Shown: positions 9,212-17,462 of the stretch, in pieces
Layout: every line of letters starts with the position of its first letter
Position numbering within the stretch: position 1 is the stretch's first letter
Assembly (NCBI GenBank): GCA_947469885.1
Contig: CANIQT010000001.1
Coordinates: forward strand, 248,001-312,000
Direction: 5' to 3'
DNA from: Bacteroidota bacterium
GTDB taxonomy: Bacteria; Bacteroidota; Bacteroidia; 2-12-FULL-35-15
DNA: 64,000 nt
Translations under genes and position numbers: made by a program
Notes under the pieces: generated by a model
What the model saw: only the letters and a program-made list of their open reading frames with translations
The model's database searches: none
Told to the model about the DNA's origin: nothing

Positions 9212-9228
9212 AAAAAAATAATTTCGTC

Positions 9229-11712
9229 ATGATTAAAAATCTACTACTTTCATTTTCATTTGTTTTATTTTCTCTTTGTGCATGGTCGCAAGATTTTATT
9301 GGTTTTGGCAATAGCAATTATGCTGGTGTAATTGGTACCGATTTGCAGCCGGCTTCGGTGGTGGATAGCCGGATGAAGCTGGATATTGTGGTGATTGGGA
9401 GTAGTATTAATTTGTATAATAATTACATTGGGCTCAAACACGAGGCGCTGGATTATAATTATCATTGGTATAATTTTAATACTGATAATTATTATGCGTT
9501 TAATGAAAAGCCGGTGCAAAAGCATATTGATATTGGTAATGGTCCAAAAGCAAAGTCGCTTTATTTGGGGCATAATCTTTATTTGCCTTCGGCAATGATT
9601 ACGATTAATAAAAATAATGCAATAGCGGTGAAATGGAAAATTCGCACGATAGTGAATGCTGACGGGCTAGAGGCGAGTTTGGCTAATTTGTTGTTTACGC
9701 AGTTGAAGGATGAGGCTTTGCATATTCCGTTGATTAATAATAAGGATTTGAATTTGCAAACGATGACTTGGGCGGAGTATGGGATTACATACGGGCATGT
9801 GTTGAGAGCGGAGGGTGAACATTTTTTGAAAGCGGGTGCAACGGTTAAGTATATCCAGGGTTTGAATGCTGCTTATATGTATGTTAAAGATTTGCATTAT
9901 GAGTTCAGTAATGATACGATACTTTCGATTTCGCATGGTGATGCGGGTTACGGGCATTCGAGCAACCTGAATGGAACAGAAAATAATTTAAGATATAAAA
10001 TGTCGAGCGAGCCATCGTTGGGGTTTGATGTGGGTGTGGTGTATGAATGGAGACCGGAGCATGCAAAATATAAATATGAAATGGATGGCGAAAAAGATTT
10101 GATTCGAAGAGATTTGAATAAATATAAACTTCGGGTTGGGCTGTCGGTGTTGGATATTGGGAGGGTGAAATATAAAAATGCCTTGAATCAAACGTTTAAT
10201 CCAACGGTGATTAATTGGAATATTCATCAGTTTGATGCTGGGAGTGTTTATCAGTTAGATACTATTTTGGATAATAAATACACAGGGTTTACGGCAAATA
10301 ATAATTCGAGTTTTGTGATGAATTTGCCAACGGTGATTACTGCTCAGATTGATTATCAGATATGGAAAGATTTTTATGTAAACCTGACACCTCGTTATGC
10401 TTTTCAGTTTAAGAAACGTCCGGCAAAGGTTCATGAAATGTCGATGATTAGTTTGACACCAAGGTGGGATCATAAACATTTTGGAGTTTTTGTTCCGCTA
10501 ACTTACGACCAAATGGGAATGTTTAGAGTGGGGTTGGGCTTGCGTATTGGTCCGTTGATTATTGGTACTTCTAATCTTGCACCTTTTCTTACTACAAAAA
10601 CCATGTATGGTGCCGATGTGGAAGCGATACTTCGTTTTCCGTTGTTGTATCCTAAAATTCATGATAAGGATGGTGACCATGTTTCGGATAAAAGAGACCG
10701 TTGTAAGGATGTGGCGGGTACGTGGGAATTTTTGGGTTGCCCTGATAGGGACCATGACCATGTGGAAGATAAAGATGATATTTGTCCGGATGAGGCTGGA
10801 TTGCCTGAGTTTAATGGGTGTCCGGATAAAGATGGTGATAAGATTCCTGATAAGCAAGATGCTTGTCCTGATGTGTTTGGTTTAGCACAATTTAATGGTT
10901 GCCCTGATACGGATGGTGATGGGATTACAGACAAAGAAGATGATTGTCCGACAGAAAAAGGGTTAGCACAGTTTAAAGGTTGCCCAGACAGAGATGGAGA
11001 CGGGGTGATGGATAAAAAAGATTTGTGTCCTGAAAAGCCTGGTCCGGTGAGCAATAATGGTTGTCCGGAAACAAAATTAATTTTGGTTGATAGTGCAGGG
11101 CTTGCGTTGAAAACAGTGGTGCAGAGCAAAGATGGCAGTTATAGTTTTGACGAATTGCCAAGCGATGAATTGGTACGTTTTAAATTGGAAGGAGAGCATG
11201 TGGATACTATTTTTGATGTAAAAGTGTTTCAGGGAGGCATTGCCAAACGAGCAATAAAAGATAACCGTGATGGGTATTTGCATTTCATAGTTTTGAAAAC
11301 AGATGTAAATAAATTGAATATGATGAAGGAAGTGGATGTGGCGGTGAAGCTGGATACGCTAGAAAAAGCAATTGTTGCAAAAGCATTTAGTAATCTTGAA
11401 TTTGCAGTTGGTAATGATGTGATTAAAAAAGAATCGTACAAATCGTTGGATGAGTTGGCAACTTTGCTGACAAAAAAATCGAAATGGAGATTAAAAATTT
11501 CGGGACATACGGATGATCAAGGCTTGCCTGCTGCTAACTTAAAACTTTCGCAAAAACGTTCTGAAGCTGTTAAAAAATATTTGGTTGGAAAAGGAATTAA
11601 AGCAGAGCGATTTAAAGTGGAATGGTTTGGGCAAACAAAACCAATTGCTGATAATAAAACCAACGAAGGCAGGCAGAAAAATAGGAGAGTGGAAATGTTG
11701 ATAATAAAATAA
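9229..11712 (+). CDS. DUF5723 / thrombospondin type 3 / OmpA-domain outer-membrane protein
   Basis: 827 residues. A signal peptide ends near residue 20 (CAWSQ). Residues ~22-460 match the DUF5723 type (NYAGVIGTDLQPASVVDSR), predicted as an outer-membrane barrel. Residues ~479-615 hold five or six calcium-binding TSP3 repeats (DKDGDHVSDKRDRC, DTDGDGITDKEDDC), each ending in a conserved GCPD-type turn. Residues ~720-827 form an OmpA C-terminal domain (ISGHTDDQGL; NEGRQKNRRVEM), which binds peptidoglycan. It probably links outer membrane and cell wall through a calcium-stiffened stalk. Monocistronic, with its own promoter. Confidence 0.9.
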   Translation: MIKNLLLSFSFVLFSLCAWSQDFIGFGNSNYAGVIGTDLQPASVVDSRMKLDIVVIGSSINLYNNYIGLKHEALDYNYHWYNFNTDNYYAFNEKPVQKHIDIGNGPKAKSLYLGHNLYLPSAMITINKNNAIAVKWKIRTIVNADGLEASLANLLFTQLKDEALHIPLINNKDLNLQTMTWAEYGITYGHVLRAEGEHFLKAGATVKYIQGLNAAYMYVKDLHYEFSNDTILSISHGDAGYGHSSNLNGTENNLRYKMSSEPSLGFDVGVVYEWRPEHAKYKYEMDGEKDLIRRDLNKYKLRVGLSVLDIGRVKYKNALNQTFNPTVINWNIHQFDAGSVYQLDTILDNKYTGFTANNNSSFVMNLPTVITAQIDYQIWKDFYVNLTPRYAFQFKKRPAKVHEMSMISLTPRWDHKHFGVFVPLTYDQMGMFRVGLGLRIGPLIIGTSNLAPFLTTKTMYGADVEAILRFPLLYPKIHDKDGDHVSDKRDRCKDVAGTWEFLGCPDRDHDHVEDKDDICPDEAGLPEFNGCPDKDGDKIPDKQDACPDVFGLAQFNGCPDTDGDGITDKEDDCPTEKGLAQFKGCPDRDGDGVMDKKDLCPEKPGPVSNNGCPETKLILVDSAGLALKTVVQSKDGSYSFDELPSDELVRFKLEGEHVDTIFDVKVFQGGIAKRAIKDNRDGYLHFIVLKTDVNKLNMMKEVDVAVKLDTLEKAIVAKAFSNLEFAVGNDVIKKESYKSLDELATLLTKKSKWRLKISGHTDDQGLPAANLKLSQKRSEAVKKYLVGKGIKAERFKVEWFGQTKPIADNKTNEGRQKNRRVEMLIIK

Positions 11713-11747
11713 AGGGTATTAGTATTGAGGACAAAGCCTCTATTAAA

Positions 11748-11897
11748 ATGAAAAACAAAAAACTATTAAGTGAAGAAGAAAAATTGGAAGTTCGTTTAGG
11801 CTATAGTCATACGAAGCGTTTCGAAATTCTGATGAAATTAATAAGAATAAATAAAATGTTGAAGGGTGCTAAAATTATTTACCCAGAAAAAAAATAA
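11748..11897 (+). CDS. Small basic protein (49 aa) paired with nucleotidyltransferase
   Basis: A small ORF of 49 residues: starts MKNKKLLSEEEKLEVRLG and contains HTKRFEILMKLIRINKMLK. It is Lys/Arg-rich and predicted helical. Its stop codon overlaps the start of the next gene (TAATG, 11895-11899), so translation is likely coupled. I recall similar short genes before nucleotidyltransferase genes in other Bacteroidota, so I take it as real. The role is unknown; it could be a partner or antitoxin-like subunit of the downstream enzyme. Confidence 0.65.
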   Translation: MKNKKLLSEEEKLEVRLGYSHTKRFEILMKLIRINKMLKGAKIIYPEKK

Positions 11898-12367
11898 TGG
11901 ATATTCTCGATGAAGAGTTGTTGGAACTTTGGCGTTTGTTGAACAAACACGGTGTTCTTTATATTATGGTAGGAGGTTTTGCTACCAATTTGCATGGGTT
12001 CAACCGTATAACTGCTGATTTGGATTTATGGATTAAAGACACCAAAGACAATCGAAATAAATTGAGAACTGTTTTAAAAGAATTAGAGATTGGGGATTTT
12101 GAAGAAATTGAAACAGTTAATTTTTTACCTGGATGGTCGGGTATAATGCTTAATTCAGGATTTGAACTGGATATTATGACTTTTCTGAAAGGTTTTGAAC
12201 AGAATACTTTTGACGAATGTTATGATTTAGCACCCACTGCTATTATTTCGGAAATTGAGGTTAAATTTTTAAGTATTAATCATCTTATTGAGGCGAAAAA
12301 AGCTTCTGCAAGAGAAAAAGATTTAATAGATATTGTTGAATTGGAAAAAATAAAAAATAAAAAATAA
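11897..12367 (+). CDS. MNT-type nucleotidyltransferase (DUF6036-like)
   Basis: 156 residues with the minimal nucleotidyltransferase signature GGFATNLHGFNRITADLDL (residues 26-44). The metal-binding acids are Asp41 and Asp43, with Asp92 (FELDIM) as likely third carboxylate. Such small enzymes transfer a nucleotide to a protein, tRNA or drug and often form two-gene modules, including toxin-antitoxin and AbiE-like systems. Here the partner is the overlapping 49-residue gene upstream, not a HEPN protein. Substrate unknown. The high Lys content of the C-terminus (LEKIKNKK) is typical of the neighbourhood. Confidence 0.78.
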   Translation: MDILDEELLELWRLLNKHGVLYIMVGGFATNLHGFNRITADLDLWIKDTKDNRNKLRTVLKELEIGDFEEIETVNFLPGWSGIMLNSGFELDIMTFLKGFEQNTFDECYDLAPTAIISEIEVKFLSINHLIEAKKASAREKDLIDIVELEKIKNKK

Positions 12368-12377
12368 AATTTCTTTT

Positions 12378-12385
12378 TACTTTTG
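12378..12385 (+). promoter_or_regulatory. -7 element of the secreted 209-aa protein
   Basis: TACTTTTG matches TAnnTTTG exactly and lies 25 nt before the ATG at 12411. Confidence 0.65.
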
Positions 12386-12410
12386 CAATCTAATCATAAA
12401 TAAAAAAACA

Positions 12411-13040
12411 ATGAAAAATATAATTTTATCAGCACTACTAATTGCATCAGTTAGTTTTGCAACTGCCCAAGGCAAGTCAACCGTGTTTTCGACCAACGAA
12501 ATAGTTTGGTATGGATTGGATTTTACAAAAGCAAAATTTGTTGGTCAGTTTGACCAAGGTATGGGAGCCATGCCAGCAAAGGGTTACGACATGAAAGTGA
12601 AATGGGTGCCTCAGTGGAATTCTTTGATAGCAAAGGAACCAAAGAATTTTGATTTGAGAAAAGCGATGGAAAAGGAAAATATAATTTATGATTTGGAGCC
12701 TGTTAATACAGTGAATTCGAAGATGGACAAAGATGATTGCATGTCGTTTAATGCTGGAAAAATTGAAAAAAATAAAATTGATTATATGATAGAGGCTTAC
12801 CCTAGGGGAGAACAAAAAAATGGTATCGGCTGTGTGTTTATTGTCGAAAATTTTAATAAAAATATGGAATCAGCATCAGTGTATGTTACCTTTTTCGACA
12901 TTGCTTCTAAAAAAGTATTGCTTTGCGAAAAGATGGAAGGTAAACCAATGGGTGTTGGAATGAGAAATTACTGGGCAGGAGCAATTAAAGCAATTATAAA
13001 ACAAATTGGCGATAGTCAATGGAGCAATTGGAAAGGATAA
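12411..13040 (+). CDS. Secreted protein of unknown function
   Basis: 209 residues. A clear signal peptide (MKNIILSALLIASVSFATAQ, cleavage about residue 20) targets it to the periplasm or beyond. The mature part begins GKSTVFSTNEIVWYGLDFTKAKF and alternates beta strands with few helices. The end (AGAIKAIIKQIGDSQWSNWK) is a probable amphipathic helix. There is no T9SS sorting domain, lipobox or catalytic motif that I recognise. It is a single transcription unit with its own promoter and terminator. I have seen similar proteins only as Bacteroidota hypotheticals. Confidence 0.8.
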   Translation: MKNIILSALLIASVSFATAQGKSTVFSTNEIVWYGLDFTKAKFVGQFDQGMGAMPAKGYDMKVKWVPQWNSLIAKEPKNFDLRKAMEKENIIYDLEPVNTVNSKMDKDDCMSFNAGKIEKNKIDYMIEAYPRGEQKNGIGCVFIVENFNKNMESASVYVTFFDIASKKVLLCEKMEGKPMGVGMRNYWAGAIKAIIKQIGDSQWSNWKG

Positions 13041-13050
13041 AATAATATTT

Positions 13051-13086
13051 TAAAAATCCCTCGCAATGTTCGAGGGATTTTTTTTT
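13051..13086 (+). terminator. Intrinsic terminator
   Basis: AAATCCCTCG, loop CAATGTT, CGAGGGATTT followed by a T-run. It ends the 209-residue secreted protein transcript. Confidence 0.9.
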
Positions 13087-13199
13087 GTGATGAATTTATT
13101 ATGAAGCCTAGTTTTTTCAAAGTAAAAAAATAATCGAAAAACAGGAATTGTAACCAAAAAATAAATTGGATATTTACCTAATATTTATAAACCAAAAAA

Positions 13200-14054
13200 A
13201 TGAAACTGCACAGCATACACACCGGAAATTTTAAATTAGATGGAGGAGCCATGTTTGGGGTTGTTCCTAAAAGCATTTGGTACAAATCAAATCCATCGGA
13301 CGAAAACAATATGTGCAATTGGGCAATGCGGTGTTTATTGATTGAAGATGGAAACAGACTGATATTAATAGACAACGGAATGGGAACCAAACAGGATGCA
13401 AAGTTTTTTGGTTACTATTATTTAAATGGAAATTATTCGCTAGAAAACTCATTGAAACAAGCAGGTTTTGGTAGCGATGATGTGACCGATATGTTTTTAA
13501 CACATCTTCATTTCGACCATTGCGGAGGAAGTATTAAATATAATGAGGACAGAACAAAATATGAAACTACTTTTAGAAACGCTACTTACTGGAGCAATAC
13601 AGAACATTGGGAATGGGCAACAAAACCTAACCCAAGAGAGAAGCCAAGTTTTTTGAAAGAAAATATTTTTCCAATTCAGGAAAGCGGGCAACTAAAAATG
13701 GTGGATGGAGAAAACACCAAACAACTTGGTGAGGCTGTTTCGCTGAATTACATGCGCGGACATACCGATGCCATGATGCTCCCTAAAATTAATTACAAAG
13801 GAAAAACAATAGTTTATATGGCAGATTTGGTTCCTTCTGTCGGTCACATTCCGTTGGCTTATGTTATGGGATACGATACTCGTCCGCTATTAACATTAAC
13901 AGAAAAAGAAAAACTATTGAACGAAGCAGCCGACAAAGAATATATTTTATTTCTGGAACATGATTCGGTAAATGAATGTTGCACAGTTCAGCACACGGAA
14001 AAAGGAGTACGATTGAAAGAAGTTTTTACATTAAAAGAATATTTTGGAGAGTAG
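13200..14054 (+). CDS. Metallo-beta-lactamase-fold hydrolase (AHL-lactonase-like)
   Basis: 284 residues with no signal peptide. The metal site is complete: HLHFDH at residues 102-107, a histidine in RGHTDAM (about 187), an aspartate in MADLVP (about 209) and a histidine in LEHDS (about 254). This pattern fits the subgroup that includes N-acyl-homoserine lactonases. The actual substrate cannot be inferred, and many members hydrolyse other lactones or esters. The next gene starts 55 nt downstream on the same strand. Confidence 0.87.
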   Translation: MKLHSIHTGNFKLDGGAMFGVVPKSIWYKSNPSDENNMCNWAMRCLLIEDGNRLILIDNGMGTKQDAKFFGYYYLNGNYSLENSLKQAGFGSDDVTDMFLTHLHFDHCGGSIKYNEDRTKYETTFRNATYWSNTEHWEWATKPNPREKPSFLKENIFPIQESGQLKMVDGENTKQLGEAVSLNYMRGHTDAMMLPKINYKGKTIVYMADLVPSVGHIPLAYVMGYDTRPLLTLTEKEKLLNEAADKEYILFLEHDSVNECCTVQHTEKGVRLKEVFTLKEYFGE

Positions 14055-14109
14055 GGGTTATGAATTTCTAATCTATACGAATTTACAAATAACAAATAAC
14101 TATAATAAC

Positions 14110-14511
14110 ATGAAGCCAGATTTTTACACCAAAGCTGTGTTGACGGTGATAGCCGTTTCGCTTGTAGCACTTGTATTTCAAAATGCACATTTTGTTAGCG
14201 ATGCAAAAGCAGACAAAGTGAACTTTAATAAATTTTCTTCTATACCCATAAATGAGGATGGTTCCATAAACATAAAAATGACAAGCGATATGGATGTGAA
14301 TATTCATAGCATTGGCGGAAGTAGCGTGTATGGCACTTTACCTATTAATTTAAAAGAAATAGGAGGCAATAGTTTTTACGGGACATTACCAATTAATGTA
14401 AAAGAAATTAACGGTAGTTCCATTAATTCGAGCTATGGAATACCAATAGACATAAAGTCTGTTAATGGGTCGAGTATTTACAGTTCAATTCCTGTAAAAG
14501 AAACAAAATAA
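14110..14511 (+). CDS. Membrane-anchored protein with YGTLPI repeats
   Basis: 133 residues from the ATG at 14110. The frame extends upstream into the MBL gene, but this ATG opens the recognisable MKPDFYTKAVLTVIAVSL start. One N-terminal transmembrane helix (residues ~8-26) is followed by a low-complexity exported part. That part has five imperfect repeats such as GSSVYGTLPINLKEIGG, NSFYGTLPINVKEING and SSIYSSIPVK. From memory, proteins starting MKPxFYTKAVLTVIA are widespread small hypotheticals in Bacteroidota and Cyanobacteria. Function unknown. It is 20 nt from the next gene and probably co-transcribed with it. Confidence 0.75.
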   Translation: MKPDFYTKAVLTVIAVSLVALVFQNAHFVSDAKADKVNFNKFSSIPINEDGSINIKMTSDMDVNIHSIGGSSVYGTLPINLKEIGGNSFYGTLPINVKEINGSSINSSYGIPIDIKSVNGSSIYSSIPVKETK

Positions 14512-14531
14512 AAAAACTATTGTTTATTATT

Positions 14532-15488
14532 ATGTATAAAAAAATCAGCCTTTCTCTTCTTTGTTCCATCATCGGTTTTCTATTTGTTTTTGCTGGATAC
14601 ACCAAAGCAGGCGCCCCTCTGCCCTACTCTTCTCCCATTGAACCATTCGAATTTACATTTGTTGATTTAGGTTTTATCAACTGGCGACTTGCACCATTTA
14701 TGGCACGTATACTAATAGGCGTTGAATTTTTTATTGGGTTACTTTTACTTTTCAATTTCAATCCCCGAAAAATATCCTATAAATTGGGCATAGGTATTTT
14801 GGTTTTCTTTAGCGGTTATTTATTAGTGTTATTAGCAATGAAAGGAAATGTTGGCAATAATTGCGGGTGTTTTGGTTCCTATTTTAAAATGTCGCCACTG
14901 CAAGCATTATTAAAAAATCTAATAATGCTGGCGGTGCTTTTTGTTCTATATAAATATCATTCGGGATGGGACTTAAAAAACAAAAGCAAATATTTAATGG
15001 TTGTGTTATTTCTAACATCTTTTGCAATGCCATTTATTTGGAATCCAGTAGAATTAAATTATTCGGAAGCCTACCTTAATAGACCAGAAGAAAATTTCAA
15101 AATTGAACTGGATACTTTATATAATAATGCAGAACTTACTATTCCGCCTAGAAGTTTATCTCAAGGAAAACAGGTGATTGCTTTTTTAAGTTTAACATGT
15201 AGTCATTGCCGAACGGCTGCAAAAAAAATTAGGATAATGCATGAACGCAATCCTGAAATTCCGTTTTATTTTGTTTTGGATGGGAAGGATGATGAACCGT
15301 TGAAGAAATTTTTTGATGACACACACACTGAAAACATTTCGCATTGTGCTTTATCGGATAGAAGCTTTGTTTACCTTGCTGGAACTGTGGTTCCAACAAT
15401 CTACTTAGTAAATAATAGTGTGGTAGAGCACGATTTAGATTATATGATACTAGATCAAACAGAAGTAGAAAAATGGTTGGCTAAGTAA
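14532..15488 (+). CDS. MauE/DoxX-like membrane protein fused to a thioredoxin-like domain
   Basis: 318 residues from the ATG at 14532 (a TTG 12 nt earlier is less likely). Residues ~1-165 form a four-helix membrane domain of the MauE/DoxX type with the paired cysteines NCGCFG (about residue 110). Residues ~170-318 are a periplasmic thioredoxin-like domain with CSHCR (about 223) and the cis-proline segment VVPTIYLV. MauE-type proteins pass reducing equivalents across the membrane, so the fusion probably acts in disulfide or redox handling in the envelope. It is similar to BT_3928-type proteins. Confidence 0.82.
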   Translation: MYKKISLSLLCSIIGFLFVFAGYTKAGAPLPYSSPIEPFEFTFVDLGFINWRLAPFMARILIGVEFFIGLLLLFNFNPRKISYKLGIGILVFFSGYLLVLLAMKGNVGNNCGCFGSYFKMSPLQALLKNLIMLAVLFVLYKYHSGWDLKNKSKYLMVVLFLTSFAMPFIWNPVELNYSEAYLNRPEENFKIELDTLYNNAELTIPPRSLSQGKQVIAFLSLTCSHCRTAAKKIRIMHERNPEIPFYFVLDGKDDEPLKKFFDDTHTENISHCALSDRSFVYLAGTVVPTIYLVNNSVVEHDLDYMILDQTEVEKWLAK

Positions 15489-15498
15489 TTTTTTTCTA

Positions 15499-16299
15499 TT
15501 ACCAACTTCCACTAGCACCGCCACCACCTGCGCTGCCTCCACCAAAACCACCGAAGCCACCTGAAGAACCGCCACCTCCCCAGCCTCCGCCACCGCCACC
15601 AAAGCCTCTGCCCATCATAGAGCCAAGGAAAAAACCTGTACCCATACTCATTCCCCCTCTATTTCCTCCACCACCTTTTGAAGAGCGAATAACAATAAAG
15701 AGAATCAGAAAGATGATTGGAATAATAAGTCCTTTTGGAAAACGATTTTTGGAACGATTTTGTCCGTATTGGTCTGAATTATATTCGCCTTTTGCCAACG
15801 ACATTAATACATCTGTAGCTTTATCAAATCCTCCATACACATCCCCGTTTGCAAAACTTCCATTCAATTCGTTCTCTACAATTTGTTTTGCCGTTAAATC
15901 AGGAATAGCACCTTCTAATCCATAGCCCACAGAAATAATTGATTTTCGTTGTCCTTTTCCTCCAGTTGGTTTTAAAACGATAACAATTCCATTGTCTTGT
16001 TTTTCCTGACCTACTTTCCATTTCTGATGTATCCGAACAGCAAAATCATAAGGTTCCAATCCTTTTAAATCATCAACAATAACTATTACAATTTGATTGG
16101 AAGTTTGATTGGCAAAATCTTCTAGTTTTCTTTCTAATCTATCCGCATCTTGTGAAGAAAGAAAATCAGGCATTTGCTTGGACAGATTATTTACTAATCG
16201 TGGAGGATTAGGGCGTTCGGGAATACTATCTGTTATTGCCAATAAACTGTATGAAGAAAGAAGGATTGAAAAAAGAAAAAGGAAATATTTTTTTATCAT
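15499..16299 (-). CDS. TPM-domain (YgcG-like) membrane protein with Gly-rich tail
   Basis: 266 residues: signal peptide (1-~22), an exported TPM domain at residues ~35-165 (NQIVIVIVDDLKGLEPYDFA; DNGIVIVLKP), a transmembrane helix at ~190-206 (GLIIPIIFLILFIVI), then a glycine-rich tail containing WGGGGSSGGFGGFGGG. This is the classic YgcG layout. It lies 10 nt after a second TPM gene and downstream of lemA, forming the lemA-TPM-TPM operon common in Bacteroidota. Its role is thought to be in membrane or envelope homeostasis; the biochemical activity is not established. Confidence 0.9.
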   Translation of the reverse strand: MIKKYFLFLFSILLSSYSLLAITDSIPERPNPPRLVNNLSKQMPDFLSSQDADRLERKLEDFANQTSNQIVIVIVDDLKGLEPYDFAVRIHQKWKVGQEKQDNGIVIVLKPTGGKGQRKSIISVGYGLEGAIPDLTAKQIVENELNGSFANGDVYGGFDKATDVLMSLAKGEYNSDQYGQNRSKNRFPKGLIIPIIFLILFIVIRSSKGGGGNRGGMSMGTGFFLGSMMGRGFGGGGGGWGGGGSSGGFGGFGGGSAGGGGASGSW

Positions 16300-16309
16300 T
16301 TTGTATTTA

Positions 16310-16747
16310 TTATTTCCCGTAAGTTATTTCGTCACTCAATTCATTTCTATCATTTGATTGCAAAGGAAAATGTGATTTCAGCTTTTCTCCTGCCATTTCA
16401 ATTCCTTTACATAACCCCTCGGTAAATTGTTGTTGTTTGAAATGTTCGGTCATCACATCTTTAATATTATCCCAGAAATTTGCTGGAACCTTTTGATTGA
16501 TTCCTTTGTCGCCAAGAATGGCGAATTTTCTATTCGATACAGCGAGATAAAACAAAACACCATTTCGCAATTCTGTTTTATTCATTTTCAATTTATGAAA
16601 AACATTTGCTGCTACATCCAAAACATCGCCTTTACATTCATCATCAATATGAACGCGAACTTCACCTGAAGTTGCATTTTCAGCATCTGCTATTGCTTTT
16701 TGAATAGCAACTTGCTGTTCTTTTGTAAAGAATTTTTTTGCGCTCAT
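16310..16747 (-). CDS. Small TPM-domain protein
   Basis: 145 residues, a lone TPM domain without signal peptide or membrane helix (FFTKEQQVAIQKAIADAENATSGE; NGVLFYLAVSNRKFAILGDKG). It stands between lemA (upstream, 62 nt) and the YgcG-like gene (downstream, 10 nt). As it lacks export signals it may face the cytoplasm while its paralogue faces the periplasm. Exact function unknown. Confidence 0.88.
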   Translation of the reverse strand: MSAKKFFTKEQQVAIQKAIADAENATSGEVRVHIDDECKGDVLDVAANVFHKLKMNKTELRNGVLFYLAVSNRKFAILGDKGINQKVPANFWDNIKDVMTEHFKQQQFTEGLCKGIEMAGEKLKSHFPLQSNDRNELSDEITYGK

Positions 16748-16766
16748 TTATTGGTGGATTTACTAC

Positions 16767-16799
16767 ACCCCTGTCAGTGTTTGGAAACCTGACAGGGGT
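16767..16799. repeat. CCCTGTCAGG-type inverted repeat
   Basis: ACCCCTGTCAG, loop TGTTTGGAAAC, CTGACAGGGGT: an 11-bp perfect stem without T-run, between lemA and the small TPM gene. A related degenerate copy lies at 47557-47589. It looks like a dispersed hairpin element; it may act as an mRNA stabiliser or processing site within the operon. Confidence 0.7.
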
Positions 16800-16809
16800 A
16801 AAGTACTAT

Positions 16810-17418
16810 TTACTTAGTCCCTTCACGCATTGATTTAATATCCGGTGCTGTATCAGCTCCTTCCTGTGCGGCAAAGTAAGCACGCTTTTGGAAACCAAAC
16901 ATTCCTGCCCAAATGTTTCTTGGAAATCTACGAATAGAGGTATTCATTTCCTGACATGCTTCGTTAAATAATCTACGCTCGGTGGCAATTCTATTTTCCA
17001 TTCCTTCGTATTGTGTCTGGAAATCTCTGAATGCTCCCACGCTTTGCAGTTGAGGATAGTTTTCAGCAACAGCCATCAATCGCCCTAATGAAGAACCAAA
17101 AGCACTCTGAGCTTTTTCAAACTCAGCTAATTTCTCCGGAGTTATGTTGCTTGGGTCAATAGTAATACTAGTTGCTTTGCTACGGGCAGCCATCACTTCT
17201 TTTAATGTTCCTTTTTCGAAATCGGCAGCCGACTGAACTATTTCAAACAGGTTTTTAGTTTTGTCCATACGAGCCTGATATGCTACTTCCACTTGTTTCC
17301 ATTGTGCACTAACACCTTCGTCCATAGTTACCATTGAGTTGTATGAACTACAACCGTTAAATCCGAACAGCAAGAATATTCCTACTATTACTAATAAAAT
17401 TATTGTTCCTTTTTTCAT
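16810..17418 (-). CDS. lemA: LemA family protein
   Basis: 202 residues. An N-terminal transmembrane helix (IILLVIVGIFLLFGF) is followed by a long four-helix bundle with the family signatures YNSMVTMDEGVSAQWKQVEV, RMDKTKNLFEIV and FNEACQEMNTSIRRFP (near the C-terminus). FNGCSS near the membrane segment could be a lipoprotein-type cysteine. LemA-family proteins are typically co-encoded with TPM proteins, as here. Function is poorly known. It is the first gene of the operon; a near-consensus -7 box (TACTTTTA) lies about 30 nt upstream. Confidence 0.93.
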   Translation of the reverse strand: MKKGTIILLVIVGIFLLFGFNGCSSYNSMVTMDEGVSAQWKQVEVAYQARMDKTKNLFEIVQSAADFEKGTLKEVMAARSKATSITIDPSNITPEKLAEFEKAQSAFGSSLGRLMAVAENYPQLQSVGAFRDFQTQYEGMENRIATERRLFNEACQEMNTSIRRFPRNIWAGMFGFQKRAYFAAQEGADTAPDIKSMREGTK

Positions 17419-17462
17419 TTTGTTTGTTTTGGTTTTTGTTGTTTGTAAAAGTACTACTATTA

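Larger units (their letters stand above)
8508..9228. other. Long intergenic region without a gene
   Basis: 721 bp with no credible ORF. It contains array A (8652-8952), two perfect inverted repeats inside it, loosely repeated words upstream (GCTCGCGCGAACAGG near 8549, GCTCTTAAAAAAACAGG near 8590), and at its right end a -7 element for the OmpA-family gene. In 8953-9190 I recognise nothing. Confidence 0.8.

Noticed and set aside
10562-11129. Long ORFs inside the OmpA-family gene
   Set aside because: Shadows of the TSP3 repeat coding sequence in other frames.
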